A stretch of 64,000 bases of DNA from Patella vulgata. Lineage: Eukaryota > Mollusca > Gastropoda > Patellidae. Shown piece by piece: positions 11,761 through 23,200 of the stretch. The DNA lies in NCBI RefSeq assembly GCF_932274485.2, contig NC_065883.2:10414222-10478221 (forward strand). Direction: 5' to 3'. Both the position numbers and the translations under genes were made by a program. How positions within the stretch are numbered: the stretch's first letter is position 1; every line of letters begins with the position of its first letter. Below the pieces are notes generated by a model. The model was not told the origin of the DNA. It was given only the letters and a program-made list of their open reading frames with translations, and ran no database searches.

Positions 11761-13015
11761 CAACTTGTGTACATTTCTGTAATCCTCTGATCAAATAACA
11801 GTAGAATGTAATCAAATCAATCCAAGTAATAAAGACCAAGTATTAAGTTTCGACCCTGACTGTCATATGTTTGTTAGAATAACCAAGCTACAATGAATGA
11901 ATTAAATTTATATTTTATACAAGCCCCTTTCTTTGTAACGTTAAAAAGATGGGAAAAAGATGGTAAATCAACCGACCCTTTGTACGTACATTTTAAGCAA
12001 ATTTAACATCATGATGTTATCTAGAAATACACATAACAGAATATATCCACCAATTCTATTGAAACACAATGCCAGAGCTGAGGAAACCCTGATATTAATT
12101 ATATCTAATATATGAATAATCTGAGCGGTAACTGCATATTTTGAAGAATCGTGTGGACAATAATTAGTTTTTAGCCATATAAACAGGGGGTGAACAGATT
12201 CTACAGCCTAGGTTAAATTCGGTTTCAAACAAGTAATTCAATGTTGATCTCGAATAGAGTTATTGTCAATTTATCGCTAATTTATATTTGGGAACGATTA
12301 CTAAATTTGAAGAAATCAATAAATTACAGAGACTATCTATCTGGATGTCAGATTCACCCCCTTTTTTGTAATAATCCCTGTGAATAGACAAGGTATGGTT
12401 AAGATTATGAGCTTTTTAATTAGTGAAATATTATCATAAACGATTAGATTCTACCAAAAAATAAACATTCTATTGAATTTATTGACCGTGTGATTAATAG
12501 AAATGTATCGCAGATTTTGAAAAGATGAAAGTTAAATTATGTCATTGCTTAGACTATGATCCGAATAAACCGGCATGTCTCAAATGTTTTAAATAGATAA
12601 GAGATATTATATTTCTTATTTGTTGTGTTTATGTATTAAAGTATTATATTTGTTTATAGAATATAAAGTCATATGTTTAAACCACGATCTTAATACACCT
12701 CCGTATTGTTCAAGTAAACAATGAATAAATGTGGCGTCTAACCAAGTTTAAAAAGATCATGGAATAATTATTTCGGTAATAACACAATAGATGCCATCCT
12801 CGGTATCCCAAGTGGTCTCATTCCGTGCTACTCCACTATACCCTGGGTTAATCTACGGAGGTAGACCACCATTAAATCTTCATTACACCCATTGTTCCGA
12901 ATCTTTTATTGCATGGCTGTATTCAGAACTTCGTCCCTTTCAACTGGAGAACATCCAGAGCTCAAGAACGAAGCTGTGCAAATCAAGTTTTAAGATTAAT
13001 ATGACAATGTTTTCT
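11761..13015. other. No gene seen
   Basis: AT-rich sequence with short frames only. A plus-strand frame at 12791-13201 spans the broken CARD exon start but shows no similarity before it. Confidence 0.5.
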
Positions 13016-13019
13016 TTAG

Positions 13020-13062
13020 GAAAACTGTGTGGGAAAATGTTGGATACAGACTACCGTAGGAT
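13020..13062 (+). pseudogene. Broken start of a CARD exon
   Basis: After a TTTTCTTTAG acceptor the sequence encodes GKLCGKMLDTDYRRID, matching the first residues of the CARD exons at 13368, 29259 and 38226. It stops where an (AAT)n tract begins. The ~50 bp of upstream intron (AAATCAAGTTTTAAGATTAA) is repeated before the intact copy at 13320. An insertion in the exon, or a partial tandem duplication plus insertion, explains it. Confidence 0.65.
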
Positions 13063-13300
13063 CGATAATAATAATAATCTTTATTCCAATCTTCATCAGA
13101 AGATACATGAATATATAAAAATACATAATAACATACAGTCGAACATTACAATCAATCTTTTAAACATTTACCTACAGCTATTTACATTTAATTTATCGTG
13201 ATTTAAAGCTTATTTACTAAAGTGATTTAATATAACTGATATTAATTTACATAAGTTGATTAAGTTTGTGCCTTTAACATTAAATAAATCTTTTATCTAG
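13063..13300 (-). mobile_element. Probable 5'-truncated LINE 3' end, antisense
   Basis: It begins at (AAT)n-AATCTTTATTCC, the reverse complement of the (ATT)n tail typical of CR1/RTE-type LINE 3' ends, and continues about 240 bp with no coding capacity. It sits exactly where the CARD exon start is interrupted. Confidence 0.4.
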
Positions 13301-13367
13301 ACATTTCAGAATGACGAGGAGCAAATCTAGTTTTAAGACTAACATGTGTTCTTTTTTTCCTTATCAG

Positions 13368-13670
13368 AAAAACGATGTGGGAAAATGTTGGAAAAGGACT
13401 ATCAAAGAATCCAGACCAATTTTATGTACTTATTGGAAAATATACAAAAACCTACACGTCTATGTCTATCGCTGTTTTCATGTGGGGTTTTTGATGAAGA
13501 TGATGTGGAAAAAATAAAGAAATGTTTTGAACATGGAACTCGACGAGATGCAACAGAAAAGCTTCTATTCAGTTTACTGGACAGTGGTAGAGATGCGTAT
13601 CAACCGTTTTTAAAGTGTTTAGATAAAGTGGGATATAATCAAGTTATTGAAAGGCTTCAACAAACTCAAG
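13368..13670 (+). CDS. CARD-domain exon, plus strand
   Basis: A 303-bp exon after a strong acceptor (TTTTTTTCCTTATCAG), phase 1 at both ends. It encodes about 100 aa: DYQRIQTNFMYLLENI, then CGVFDEDDVEKIKKC, RRDATEKLLFSLLDSGRDAY and QPFLKCLDKVGYNQVIERL. The spacing of hydrophobic residues over six predicted helices, the DDVEKI segment, the LL...L.SGR turn and the F...L...G...V...L end fit a CARD. It is very close to the minus-strand exons at 28957-29259 and 37921-38226. The donor here (CAAG/GTTGTA) is weak, and the open frame continues only four codons, to TAG at 13685. It stands alone on the plus strand, so it may be an orphan copy. Confidence 0.7.
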
Positions 13671-13699
13671 GTTGTAGAACAATGTAGCCCTGTACTTAT

Positions 13700-14180
13700 T
13701 ATACAGTGGCCCCATTCTCCGGGCCCTATACTAATTGTAAAGAGCTCCTTATGGTTTTGAATAAAATATTGAATCAAATACCCTTGAAACAAGGTTATAC
13801 GCTGGAACAATGTACGACAAATTAGTTTCAGTGGACCCCTGATAAATTGTTCAATTCGTTTAAGTGCAGTATAAATTTCATCGATCTACGGTGCTCGCTA
13901 TGCAATAAGCCTTTTTTTAAATCCCATTGAATCAAACTGGAATATTTTGTTTCTGTTTTCTTAGTTAAAAATGTTAAATAATTAACGTGGATTATTGAGG
14001 AAATTAATATTTTTAAATTAAAATGGAAATTGCGAATCGGGCTTTAAACCAAAATAAATTTCTAGAATAACTCAATCTATCTACGAGCATAGGATATTTA
14101 AGACACATTTACTAAATTTAACCAAAACCAAACTATCCATTGTTGACGAAATATATCTTCTGTATCTATTTCAGGAGAGT
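13700..14180. other. No gene seen
   Basis: AT-rich flank of the orphan CARD exon. Confidence 0.5.
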
Positions 14181-14194
14181 CAGGCAATCAGCAT

Positions 14195-14720
14195 AAGATG
14201 AACCATGAAGATTTAAAACCAAGAGATATATATTATAAACGAATTAACTCAGACTTCATTAAACCAAACTCAATATACAAATGGGAAGACGAACTAGGAT
14301 GTACAATTGACGACATTACAACCAAATCAATATTCAAACTGATAATTTGTCATGTATAGACACACAAACTAGAATGTGTCAATACAAATATATACACAGG
14401 ATAATATACACACATTCTAAATTATACAAATTTGGTAAAGTGTCTACAACATTATGTGACTTTTGTCAATCAAGCATCGAAACAGTTAATCATCTATTTA
14501 TTTATTGCTATTATTCACAAATGTTATGGAAAATACTTCACAAAATTCTGAGTATAAATAACATTTATAAAAGCAATCAATAAAGGATCCTCTATTAAAG
14601 CTCTTTGATATAAGTATACAATTATATAACATGGACTTTAATCTGTTGACACCCATCAGCGTCAAGGTTGAAAAACTCCATTATACCATCTCTGTCTTTA
14701 ATAAACATTTAAATTAAATT
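14195..14720 (+). pseudogene. LINE C-terminal fragment (zf-RVT-like)
   Basis: Frames read DIYYKRINSDFIKPNSIYKW, a diverged middle, then RMCQYKYIHRIIYTHSKLYK, LCDFCQSSIETVNHLFIYC and LWKIL. The CxxC...ETxxHLFxxC...LW pattern is the zinc-knuckle-like zf-RVT segment at the end of many non-LTR retrotransposon ORF2 proteins. The first part and the zinc part are separated by a stop near 14357, so it is dead. It ends in an A/T-rich tail. This is the usual 5'-truncated LINE form. Confidence 0.7.
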
Positions 14721-14817
14721 ATTTTATGTATAAAATATACTTTCTTTAAAATACGTAAGAATTAAATATATAAAATAAAATATTTCTTCAATATGCACTG
14801 TTACAATACCGATTTGT

Positions 14818-15075
14818 ATCTATCTATCTATCTATCTATGCAAATAAGATCAAAGATGTTGGTATGTATTGGTGTGGGTGTGTATGTTCGCTCATCACGC
14901 TTTGTCGCCGCGATCAACCCTCACATTGTGTGGTATCAAATTAACCAGCATGACCAAGTGAATGTTTTAACCCATCGAATTTGGCCCCCGAGCGAATATG
15001 GGCCTTGAGCACATAGGGCCCCTCAGCAAATTTGACACCTGACGAATCTGGGCCCCAGGAGAATTGAGAGGCACT
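14818..15075 (+). repeat. Dispersed repeat R3 with ~18-bp GAATTTGGGCCCC units
   Basis: A (CTAT)n microsatellite, then TGTGTATGTTCGCTCATCAC, TTTGTCGCCGCGATCAACCC, and an array of AATTTGGGCCCC-like units. The same order appears on the minus strand at 63250-63665, where a SINE has inserted. This copy shows the unoccupied site (CCCTCACATTGTGTGG). Confidence 0.7.
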
Positions 15076-15079
15076 GATC

Positions 15080-15690
15080 AAACCTATTCTATCAAAGTGA
15101 TCTTATGTCATCCAATCTATGTTGTCATATCTTCTAACCTATTTAATAACAAATCAGTTTGGTCAGGAATCTATTCATCAAGCTAACAAATGATATTTGC
15201 ATAATTACCGATCGGCTTTCAAAATGCAGAAATCGAACGAATATAAAAAAGCTAGTCAAATAGATACTAAAATTATTTTTTATTAAAAAACCCCAGCACA
15301 ATTGACAGTTTGAACACAAAATTAGACTTGACATGTTTAAAAATAAGACACTACAAAAGGTATTTCCTGCTGTCAACATACTGGGAAATTGTTTTGCTGT
15401 AGACATCGCCATGCCAAGGGAAGTGAGGGCGGGGGAGGCGGGGACCAGAGATTTTCTTAGAGCATTTGTAGTATTGCTTAAAGTCTGTCATCAGAAAAAA
15501 AAACAAATTCCAGGTTGAACTGAAAATAAATTCCCCGGGAAAAAACCTCTCTTGTCGACATTAATAAATACATCGAGACGTCTTATTGTGTCATCATCAA
15601 TAGATATTTTATTAACAACATAAATCTTACGTCAGAAATAAGAATAATCCTTTTATAATATTTTATATTAAACACAGGTCAATGGCAACT
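15080..15690. other. No gene seen
   Basis: Short frames only. Confidence 0.45.
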
Positions 15691-15699
15691 TGACAAATA

Positions 15700-15945
15700 T
15701 AAAACCGCGGTGGTCATGTAGTTAAAGCTAAAAACTGCCGTGGCCGGTGGTTAAAGCTACAACATGTCATTTCCGCGGAACGGCGAGACGTGGTGGTCGT
15801 GTGATTATACTACGACCCGGCAGCATCCTATAAAACTGTGGTGGTCTTGTGGTTATACAACAACCCGTCGCGACAATCCGTGGCTGTTAAAGCTACAACT
15901 GACATAACCGTTGAGAACCGCGGTGGGCGTGTGGTTATGGGTCGT
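15700..15945 (+). repeat. Degenerate tandem repeat, CGCGGTGGTCGTGTGGTTA core
   Basis: Five or more imperfect units, about 40-65 bp apart, carry CCGCGGTGGTCATGTAGTTA-like sequence followed by AAAGCTACAAC or TATACAAC. The core resembles a tRNA box A (TGGNCNNGTGGTTA), so it may derive from tandem tRNA-like heads. It is GC-richer than its surroundings. Confidence 0.55.
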
Positions 15946-15949
15946 TAAC

Positions 15950-17140
15950 TCTAAGCATTCAGATAGAACTGAAAACCAAGACCATGTAAAATAAAGTCCA
16001 TATAGCAAAAAAAAAAAGTTTTAAAAAAAGAGTATAAATCAAAATGTAACAGGAACATGGTTAATATTTTCACTGAACAACAACGACAATAAGAAAAATG
16101 GTTGTAAAAGAATTTTCCCTGAATTTTTCGATAAATATTACGCGAAATTCGTACTTTGCCTGGAAAAAATGTCAATAATGGAAACAACGTATTAGACTTG
16201 CCGGAGCAGAACAGTGCGACACCAAACCCCATTTCATTTTAATCATAATGACAGCGACGTTGTATTTTGTATTCCAAGTGAAATGCGAAACCCCATTTTC
16301 GTGTAAGGGAGAGAGGTTTTACATAGGCTAAGCCTGTTCCCCAATCGCATTCAGACATCATGAATAGAAATATTGTTTATAAAAAAAACCCCAACAAATT
16401 ATTGCTTTTTGGCAAGTCTTTTCCATTGTTAAATAGAAAAAAAGAAACTATACATGACATAATTGAAAACAGCACCGCAAAATTGTATTAACCTTGCCAA
16501 CTCATCAAATGGGAAGTGGTATCAGATATTCATGAAAGAGTATGTATACCCTGCATTGTGCACCATAGACTGGATAAATAGTTAACTTATTGGGGATTCT
16601 CTAGAAATATTACTCGTTTAATTGTGTTTTGGATCGTTGGAATATAAAAGGTTGACCTAGCTTTTCATAAATATGTTATTTACGAGTTTTAGGTGGCGGA
16701 TGTGTTACTTTATTGAAATGCATAAAGATTAGTCATGTGTTTGGTGTGGTTTCTTTTGTTCATGTACAATTATCTTGAATTGAATGAAAGTCGTCTTTCT
16801 ATAGTTGCATAGAAATCAGGTTTTTATGTCCCTGAAAGCAGAATTCATATCTATTTCAGTTGTCGATAGTCATAAATAGGACAGAATTGTTTACATTGAA
16901 TCATATCAATAATGAAACACAAAGAAAGCCGTTAGGTAAAATTATCTTTAAACTTGGATTTTTGGGGAATAAAGCGTTAACAGGGTAAACGGAGAATCGT
17001 CATAACCCACTCATTGTATTCACTCTTATCCTTCCATAGATCCCTCCGCCCGGTTACAATGCTTGTAACCCTTTTTATCAGATAAGTCTTTGGAAAGTTA
17101 ATTTTTCAAACTACCTGTGTTTGCTCAGCTACTCTCAATG
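15950..17140. other. No gene seen; fragment of S1 SINE tail
   Basis: A short AAACCCCATTTCATTTTA at about 16224 looks like an S1 SINE 3' end. The remainder is AT-rich without a recognisable gene. Confidence 0.45.
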
Positions 17141-17147
17141 AAGAAAC

Positions 17148-17540
17148 CTATTGAATTTCATAGCTGCACATGGTATGTCCCCCGAAACCCGAAAAACGAT
17201 GTGCAGATCGGAGTTCTTTTGTCAATGTTTGTGTGGTCCTGTTGTAATTGAGACCTGCCAAGCAATTGTATCCGTAGTTATTGTCCCTGGTATTTAAAAC
17301 CTGAAAGTCATCTTCCACAAAGCAGTTGAGGGGCGTAAAGTCGTTTATCATATGGGCTATTACATTTAGTTTACGGAAAACCCTGTCACATCCACACGTG
17401 ATTACGCTGGTGCTCCCTCTACGACCTGACAAGTCTGAAAGCGTGAGGCAATGTGCAGCTAGGTCTCTGAGAACGATTTGTTGACGCAGTGGAAACTGTC
17501 CGGTCAAGAGGAGGTCGCCATGGGCTACCTTGACAGCCAT
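17148..17540 (-). CDS. Hypothetical 130-aa open frame
   Basis: An ATG-initiated frame of 130 codons ending in TAG, GC-richer than its flanks. The product begins MAVKVAHGDLLLTGQFPLRQ, is mixed in composition, has six cysteines, and shows no signal peptide, membrane segment or repeat. I do not recognise a family. It could be a single-exon gene, one exon of a larger gene, or a shadow in a GC-rich island. An overlapping frame runs upstream on the opposite strand (17540-17857), which weakens the case. Confidence 0.3.
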   Translation of the reverse strand: MAVKVAHGDLLLTGQFPLRQQIVLRDLAAHCLTLSDLSGRRGSTSVITCGCDRVFRKLNVIAHMINDFTPLNCFVEDDFQVLNTRDNNYGYNCLAGLNYNRTTQTLTKELRSAHRFSGFGGHTMCSYEIQ

Positions 17541-17859
17541 TGCGACTGTACTGCGTTAATACGCCGTTATTGTCAGAGCGCCGACCCATTGCGCAGCCAG
17601 GATTTGGTGCTAGGGGTTCCCTGCTTGTGGCGATAGTGTTCCGTCCTTGTCGGTTTCCACTGCCTCACCAAATCGGTCCCAGAGACGATACTAAGTTTTA
17701 CCTCATGCTTTCATACATTTTAGAACGAAGTGTGACAGGCTTTTCAGTAGACCCATGCCCTGGTCGCAGGAAGCTCTATTTGGTATGTACAGGTCGCACC
17801 TGTTCAATGTTCAATGTATTGAAAGCGTCTTTGGGTGCACCGAGAGCACACATATAGCA

Positions 17860-18595
17860 GTAGGAGTGAATTGAGAGCGCACTGATGATCAAACTGGGAA
17901 CTGTATACGATCACTGTGAGTATAGTAAGTTGGTTAAGAACGTACTGTACCCTAACTCGTGTCAACGGATTTCGTAATCTCCGACGATGTCATTGCGCTT
18001 TGGTGAATAATTTCAAATTCCGGGAGCTCAAAGAGCTGGTCGTCCGTGCCATAATAGTGAAAACAAAATAATGAAGACTGAATATATTGAATATTTCAGT
18101 CGAATTACTTTATATACTGAGCGATGTTATGAGTGTGGGGAGATGTTGCTTAGATAGTCACGATTCACAAGTGTCATAGCGACGATGATAATAAACAAAG
18201 TTTCGATTATTCATTTTTAACGTTAAATTGATTTAAGTCTTGCATAATGCACCTTTGTGTTTTTTTAATAACTTTATTTGACTGTTTGGTTGCTATAGTA
18301 ACAATTGTCAACAGATCACAATAATATCACTAATCACCATGTCGTAAATACGATCTGTATAAAAGACATTTTATACCGATAGTTGTACATAATGTATTTG
18401 CACCAAATATCATCTTAGTATATTTAACAATTTGAATAACTGTATGTAGTTCTGGGGTATCTTTATCCTAGTCATGTACAACTACTTGAAAATGACCATC
18501 AATGAACACAGTCAAGAAATGATGTTTGATGAAATCTTGGCACATTTTGTTTATTTGGTTTGGATGTATTATTTGATGAATTTTTGGTACATTTT
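17860..18595. other. No gene seen
   Basis: AT-rich, short frames only. Confidence 0.45.
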
Positions 18596-18599
18596 ATAA

Positions 18600-19140
18600 T
18601 GTGGACGTATATTGCCGTCGCCCCTGTCTCTGTGTCTGTGTTTCGCCTACAGGCCGCAATTCTTAACTGACCATCTTGAAACTTTATATACTTATTCCTT
18701 ATACCCTAAGGATGACCCCTATTGTCTTTGGTGAATGCCTGACCCCCAGAGACAGAGCAACACCCATGTTTTCTTTGTGTGTCTGTGTATTACCTACAGG
18801 CCACAATTCTTAATGGATCGTCTTGGAACTTGGCATAAAAATATTCCTTATAGCCTATCGACGACAACTATTGGTGCATGTCCCGACCCCAGGGGCAGAG
18901 CCACGCCCAATTATTTTTATGTTTATCATATTCAGGCCGCAATTCTGAATGGATCAACTTGGGATATGTATTTCTTATAGTCTAAGGGTAGCAACGTTTG
19001 ATTTTGGTGCATGTCCCGATACCCAGGGGCAGAGCCACGCCCAATTTATGTGTTGATGCCCGAAGGGCACAATTCTGAAGGGATTATCTTGGAACTTGGT
19101 ATACGTATTCCTTATACCCTAAAGAAAAGCAACTATTGAT
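18600..19140 (+). repeat. Satellite-like array, family R2, second locus
   Basis: About four units of the same ~140-bp repeat seen at 5230-6080, with CAGGGGCAGAGCCACGCCCA, AATTCTTAATGGATCGTCTT and TTCCTTATAGCCTA. Same orientation. Confidence 0.8.
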
Positions 19141-19154
19141 TTGGGTGTGTAATT

Positions 19155-19475
19155 GGGTTAAAGGACGGGTTGTCTGTGGAGATTCAATCTTAACCTTAGC
19201 ATTATTTGGGTTTTCCCTATATAAGTTCCCTCGCAGCCCGGACATATGAGATAGATCACGTAGTCTGATTGACAATTCATGGGTTGTTTAACATAAAATG
19301 CACAATCCGCATTTATCTTAATGGATGATCCTTCAATGGTGATTTCACATGTCTTGCATCTAGGGTCATTGCATTTCGTTACAGCTGGTACTGACGCGAC
19401 TAAATCATATTTCGAAGGTGTTATTAACCTAGCTAAGTTAGAAAGTTGCTTTAGATTATTGATGACTTTATCAAT
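19155..19475 (-). pseudogene. GIY-YIG domain fragment of a Penelope-like element
   Basis: One frame reads NNLKQLSNLARLITPSKYDL, TKCNDPRCKTCEITIEGSS, INADCAFYVKQPMNCQSD, then YVIYLICPGCEGTYIGKTQI and ML.LRL. The CxxxRCxTC metal-binding-like motif followed by VIYLIxCxxCxxxYIGKT is the C-terminal linker plus GIY-YIG endonuclease start of Penelope-like retroelements. It ends soon after, so only part of the endonuclease remains. It lies directly downstream of the decayed ankyrin gene. Confidence 0.7.
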
Positions 19476-19543
19476 ATTTTTTCTATCTCCGGGCTACTTT
19501 TAAGAATATGGGTGTAATTATCAATAACGGATTTCCCATTTTT

Positions 19544-20226
19544 CTAAGATGGATTAAATGTAGTAACCGTAACCAAAGCAACATTCCTTTTATTTGAGAT
19601 CGTATGAACTTTAGTCTGTCTTAATACACTTTGATCCAGTGTCAATGCTCTTTGGTTTTCATTATCTGTTAATTTATAGATAATGAAGGGGAGACAACCA
19701 CCACAACCATGTTTACTCTTTACACCTAAACCCAGTTCAGTTATATATTGTTCAGTTTTAAGACGACCATACATACAAGCTAGGTGTAATATATTGTCAT
19801 TGTAATAATCTCTATCATCTATATTATCACATTTATCTAGTATCATTTTAACTTTAGAAACGGGTTCATGTTGTGATTGAGTGCAGCAAAGTATTGGTGT
19901 TTTGTCTCTAAAACCCCTAGTATGAACGCCTAAACCCAGTTCAAGTTAATATTGTTCTGTTTCAAAACTACCATGCACACAGGGTATGTGTAATGCATTG
20001 TTATTATAATCATCTTTACCATCTATATTACCACCTTTATTTAGTATCGGGCAGAAGAAGTGATTCACAACAGTACAATATTGTCGTTAGACCATTAAAA
20101 CCCCTGCTATGAACATCTAAACCCACTTCTAGTAAGAAATCTACGGTTTTAAGGCGACCATACCCACAAGCTAGGTGTATATATTGTTATGGTCTGTATC
20201 TCTATCGTCTATATTACCGCCTTTAT
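19544..20226 (-). pseudogene. Ankyrin-repeat exon of gene B, 3' part (decayed)
   Basis: On the minus strand the sequence keeps the family's ~66-aa ankyrin pair unit: GGNIDDRD, LHLACxYGxLKT, LLExGLDVHSRGFNG, and EPVSKVKMILD. The parallel is the intact exon at 51362-52248. Here the frame is broken several times (for example after NIDDRDTDHNN near 20190 and LTTILYCCES near 20080). The last open piece, 19544-19846, encodes MILDKCDNIDDRDYYNDN, ILHLACMYGRLKTEQY and a non-ankyrin tail. It is separated from its 5' part by the tandem insertion 20227-24161. Confidence 0.75.
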
Positions 20227-20228
20227 CC

Positions 20229-23200
20229 AGTAGACGTGGTACAAGGGTTAATCAGCGAACTGGATGTATGAGATCTGTTGTTGACGTTTGGGAAAGTAGG
20301 ACGAGGGGAAATGTGTAGGGAGTGAAGTACTGTAAAGGGATAGTTAGATGTATTATGAATGGTTAGAGTGGCTGTGGTGTTACGGTGAAATACTATGCCG
20401 CCACCGTAACACCACAGCTTTAGGATTTGTTAGACAGGAGTGATGTAATGGGTGTCAACAACTGGGTATGCTGGTACCGTCGCAACGTAGCCGTGAAATA
20501 TATATTGTGGGGGGAAGGGTGGAAACGGAAAAATATACAATGTTGACAGTATGTGCCAGGCATGAGGCTGCGCAGACCGAGCGGCAGCTCGATAGGGAGT
20601 GTGTGGGAGGGTCACCCTCATAAAATTTTTTTTTTTTAAATTTCAGTTTTCTGTAAGCAGTGAAAACACTATTTTGGCATTGTTTGCGGGGTTAAACCTA
20701 AAAATCACATTAATACACCTATTGCACGATATTGTGAAACTAGCTGACGAAGACAGCTCGGGCGGCGATTGTTCGACTCGGGGCTGCTGTCAGTATCTAA
20801 CAAACGCATTTAGTTCGCGTACAACTTTTAAAAACCGAATGTCAGTATGGTTTTTCTCACATAATTGGTTATCGCAAAAACAGAGTAAACTGAAAGCGAG
20901 TAATCTCGACTCAAACCTATAGTCTATAGCCTACTTACTACACTCGTCACTCGGCTTCCTATATTATTGTTTGTGGACGGTTTACTACTCAGTGATAAGC
21001 CTGCGCCGCAAAAAGAGTTCTCGCCTTTTATTATTAGTATAATGACTTCCTCATGTGTGGCAGGTTAGTTTGCTTCTAAAAACACTGTTTTCCGTTCCAA
21101 AAAATACAAAAGTAATTTTCTACCAGATGACCATGGTTCTTTTCACCGAGACTAGATAATTTCTCTCGTCTCTCGGTGTAAGGATATAGCTATGGATAAG
21201 TTCATACAAGGTCAATAAATCCGCGGTCACTTCGGGTCACACTGTTGAGAAAATAAACCGATGGGTTTGTTTAGTAGCAAATCGAGCGTGAATCAACTGA
21301 GTTTGTACTGAAAAATTTTTGAGTGATATGTATGAACTGTCTTCACACATTCGGTTTATAATTAGCGATACACAGGTACAGTGGCAAGTGTTGTACTTCA
21401 CAGACTGTTTACCTCCGAACTACCTGCGCACGAAATCCCCGATTTGGGTACTTGTTAAAAGAAAAAGAAATAGTACCTGTGCGCATGCCAGTAAAAAAAC
21501 CCCTAAGAGTTCGCGCATAAAAATGCCCGAACGTACCAGGCGCCAGGTCATCCAGTAGACGTGGTACAAGGGTTAATCAGCGAACTGGATGTATGAGATG
21601 TGTTGTTGACGTTTGGGAAAGTAGGACGAGGGGAAATGTGTAGGGAGTGAAGTGCTGTAAAGGGATAGTTAGATGTATTATGAATGGTTAGAGTGGCTGT
21701 GGTGTTACGGTGAAATACTATGCCGCCACCGTAACACCACAGCGTTATGATTTGTTAGACAGGAGTGATGTAATGGGTGTCAACAACTGGGTATGCTGGT
21801 ACCGTCGCAACGTAGCCGTGAAATATATATTGTGGGGGGGGGGGAGGGCGGAAACGGAAAAATATACAATGTTGACAGTATGTGCCAGGCATGAGGCTGC
21901 GCAGACCGAGCGGCAGCTCGATAGGGAGTGTGTGGGAGGGTCACCCTCATAAATTTTTTTTTTTTAAATTTCAGTTTTCTGTAAGCAGTGAAAACACCAT
22001 TTTGGCATTGTTTGCGGGGTTAAACCTAAAAATCACATTAATACACCTATTGCACGATATTGTGAAACTAGCTGACGAAGACAGCTCGGGCGGCGATTGT
22101 TCGACTCGGGGCTGCTCTGTCAGTATCTAACAAACGTATTTAGTTCGCGTACAACTTTTAAAAACCGAATGTCAGTATGGTATTTCTCACATAATTGGTT
22201 ATCGCAAAAACAGAGTAAACTGAAAGCGAGTAATCTCGACTCAAACCTATAGTCTATAGCCTACTTACTACACTCGTCACTAGGCTTCCTATATTATTGT
22301 TTGTGGACGGTTTACTACTCAGTAATAAGCCTGCGCCGCAAAAAGAGGTCTCGCCTTTTATTATTAGTATAATGACTTCCTCATGTGCGGCAGGTTAGTT
22401 TGCTTCTAAAAACACTGTTTTCCGTTCCAAAAAATACAAAAGTAATTTACTACCAGCTGACCATGGTTCTTTTCACCGAGACTAGATAATTTCTCTCGGT
22501 GTAAGGATATAGCTATGGATAAGATCATACAAGGTCAATAAATCCGCGGTCACTTCGGGTCACACTGTTGAGAAAATAAACCGATGGGTTTGTTTAGTAG
22601 CAAATCGAGCGTGAATCAACTGAGTTTGTACTGAAAAATTTTTGAGTGATATGTATGAACTGTCTTCACACATTCGGTTTATAATTAGCGATACACAGGT
22701 ACAGTGGCAAGTGTTGTACTTCACAGACTGTTTACCTCCGAACTACCTCCGCACGAAATCCCCGATTTGGGTACTTGTTAAAAGAAAAAGAAATAGTACC
22801 TGTGCGCATGCCAGTAAAAAAAACCTAAGAGTTCGCGCATAAAAATGCCCGAACGTACCAGGCGCCAGGTCATCCAGTAGACGTGGTACAAGGGTTAATC
22901 AGCGAACTGGATGTATGAGATGTGTTGTTGACGTTTGGGAAAGTAGGACGAGGGGAAATGTGTAGGGAGTGAAGTGCTGTAAAGGGATAGTTAGATGTAT
23001 TATGAATGGTTAGAGTGGCTGTGGTGTTACGGTGAAATACTATGCCGCCACCGTAACACCACAGCTTTATGATTTGTTCGACAGGAGTGATGTAATGGGT
23101 GTCAACAACTGGGTATGCTGGTACCGTCGCAACGTAGCCGTGAAATATATATTGTGGGGTGGAAGGGCGGAAACGGAAAAATATACAATGTTGACAGTAT

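Noticed and set aside
17540-17857. 105-aa plus-strand frame opposite the start of the 130-aa frame
   Set aside because: Overlapping frames in a GC-richer patch; no family resemblance.
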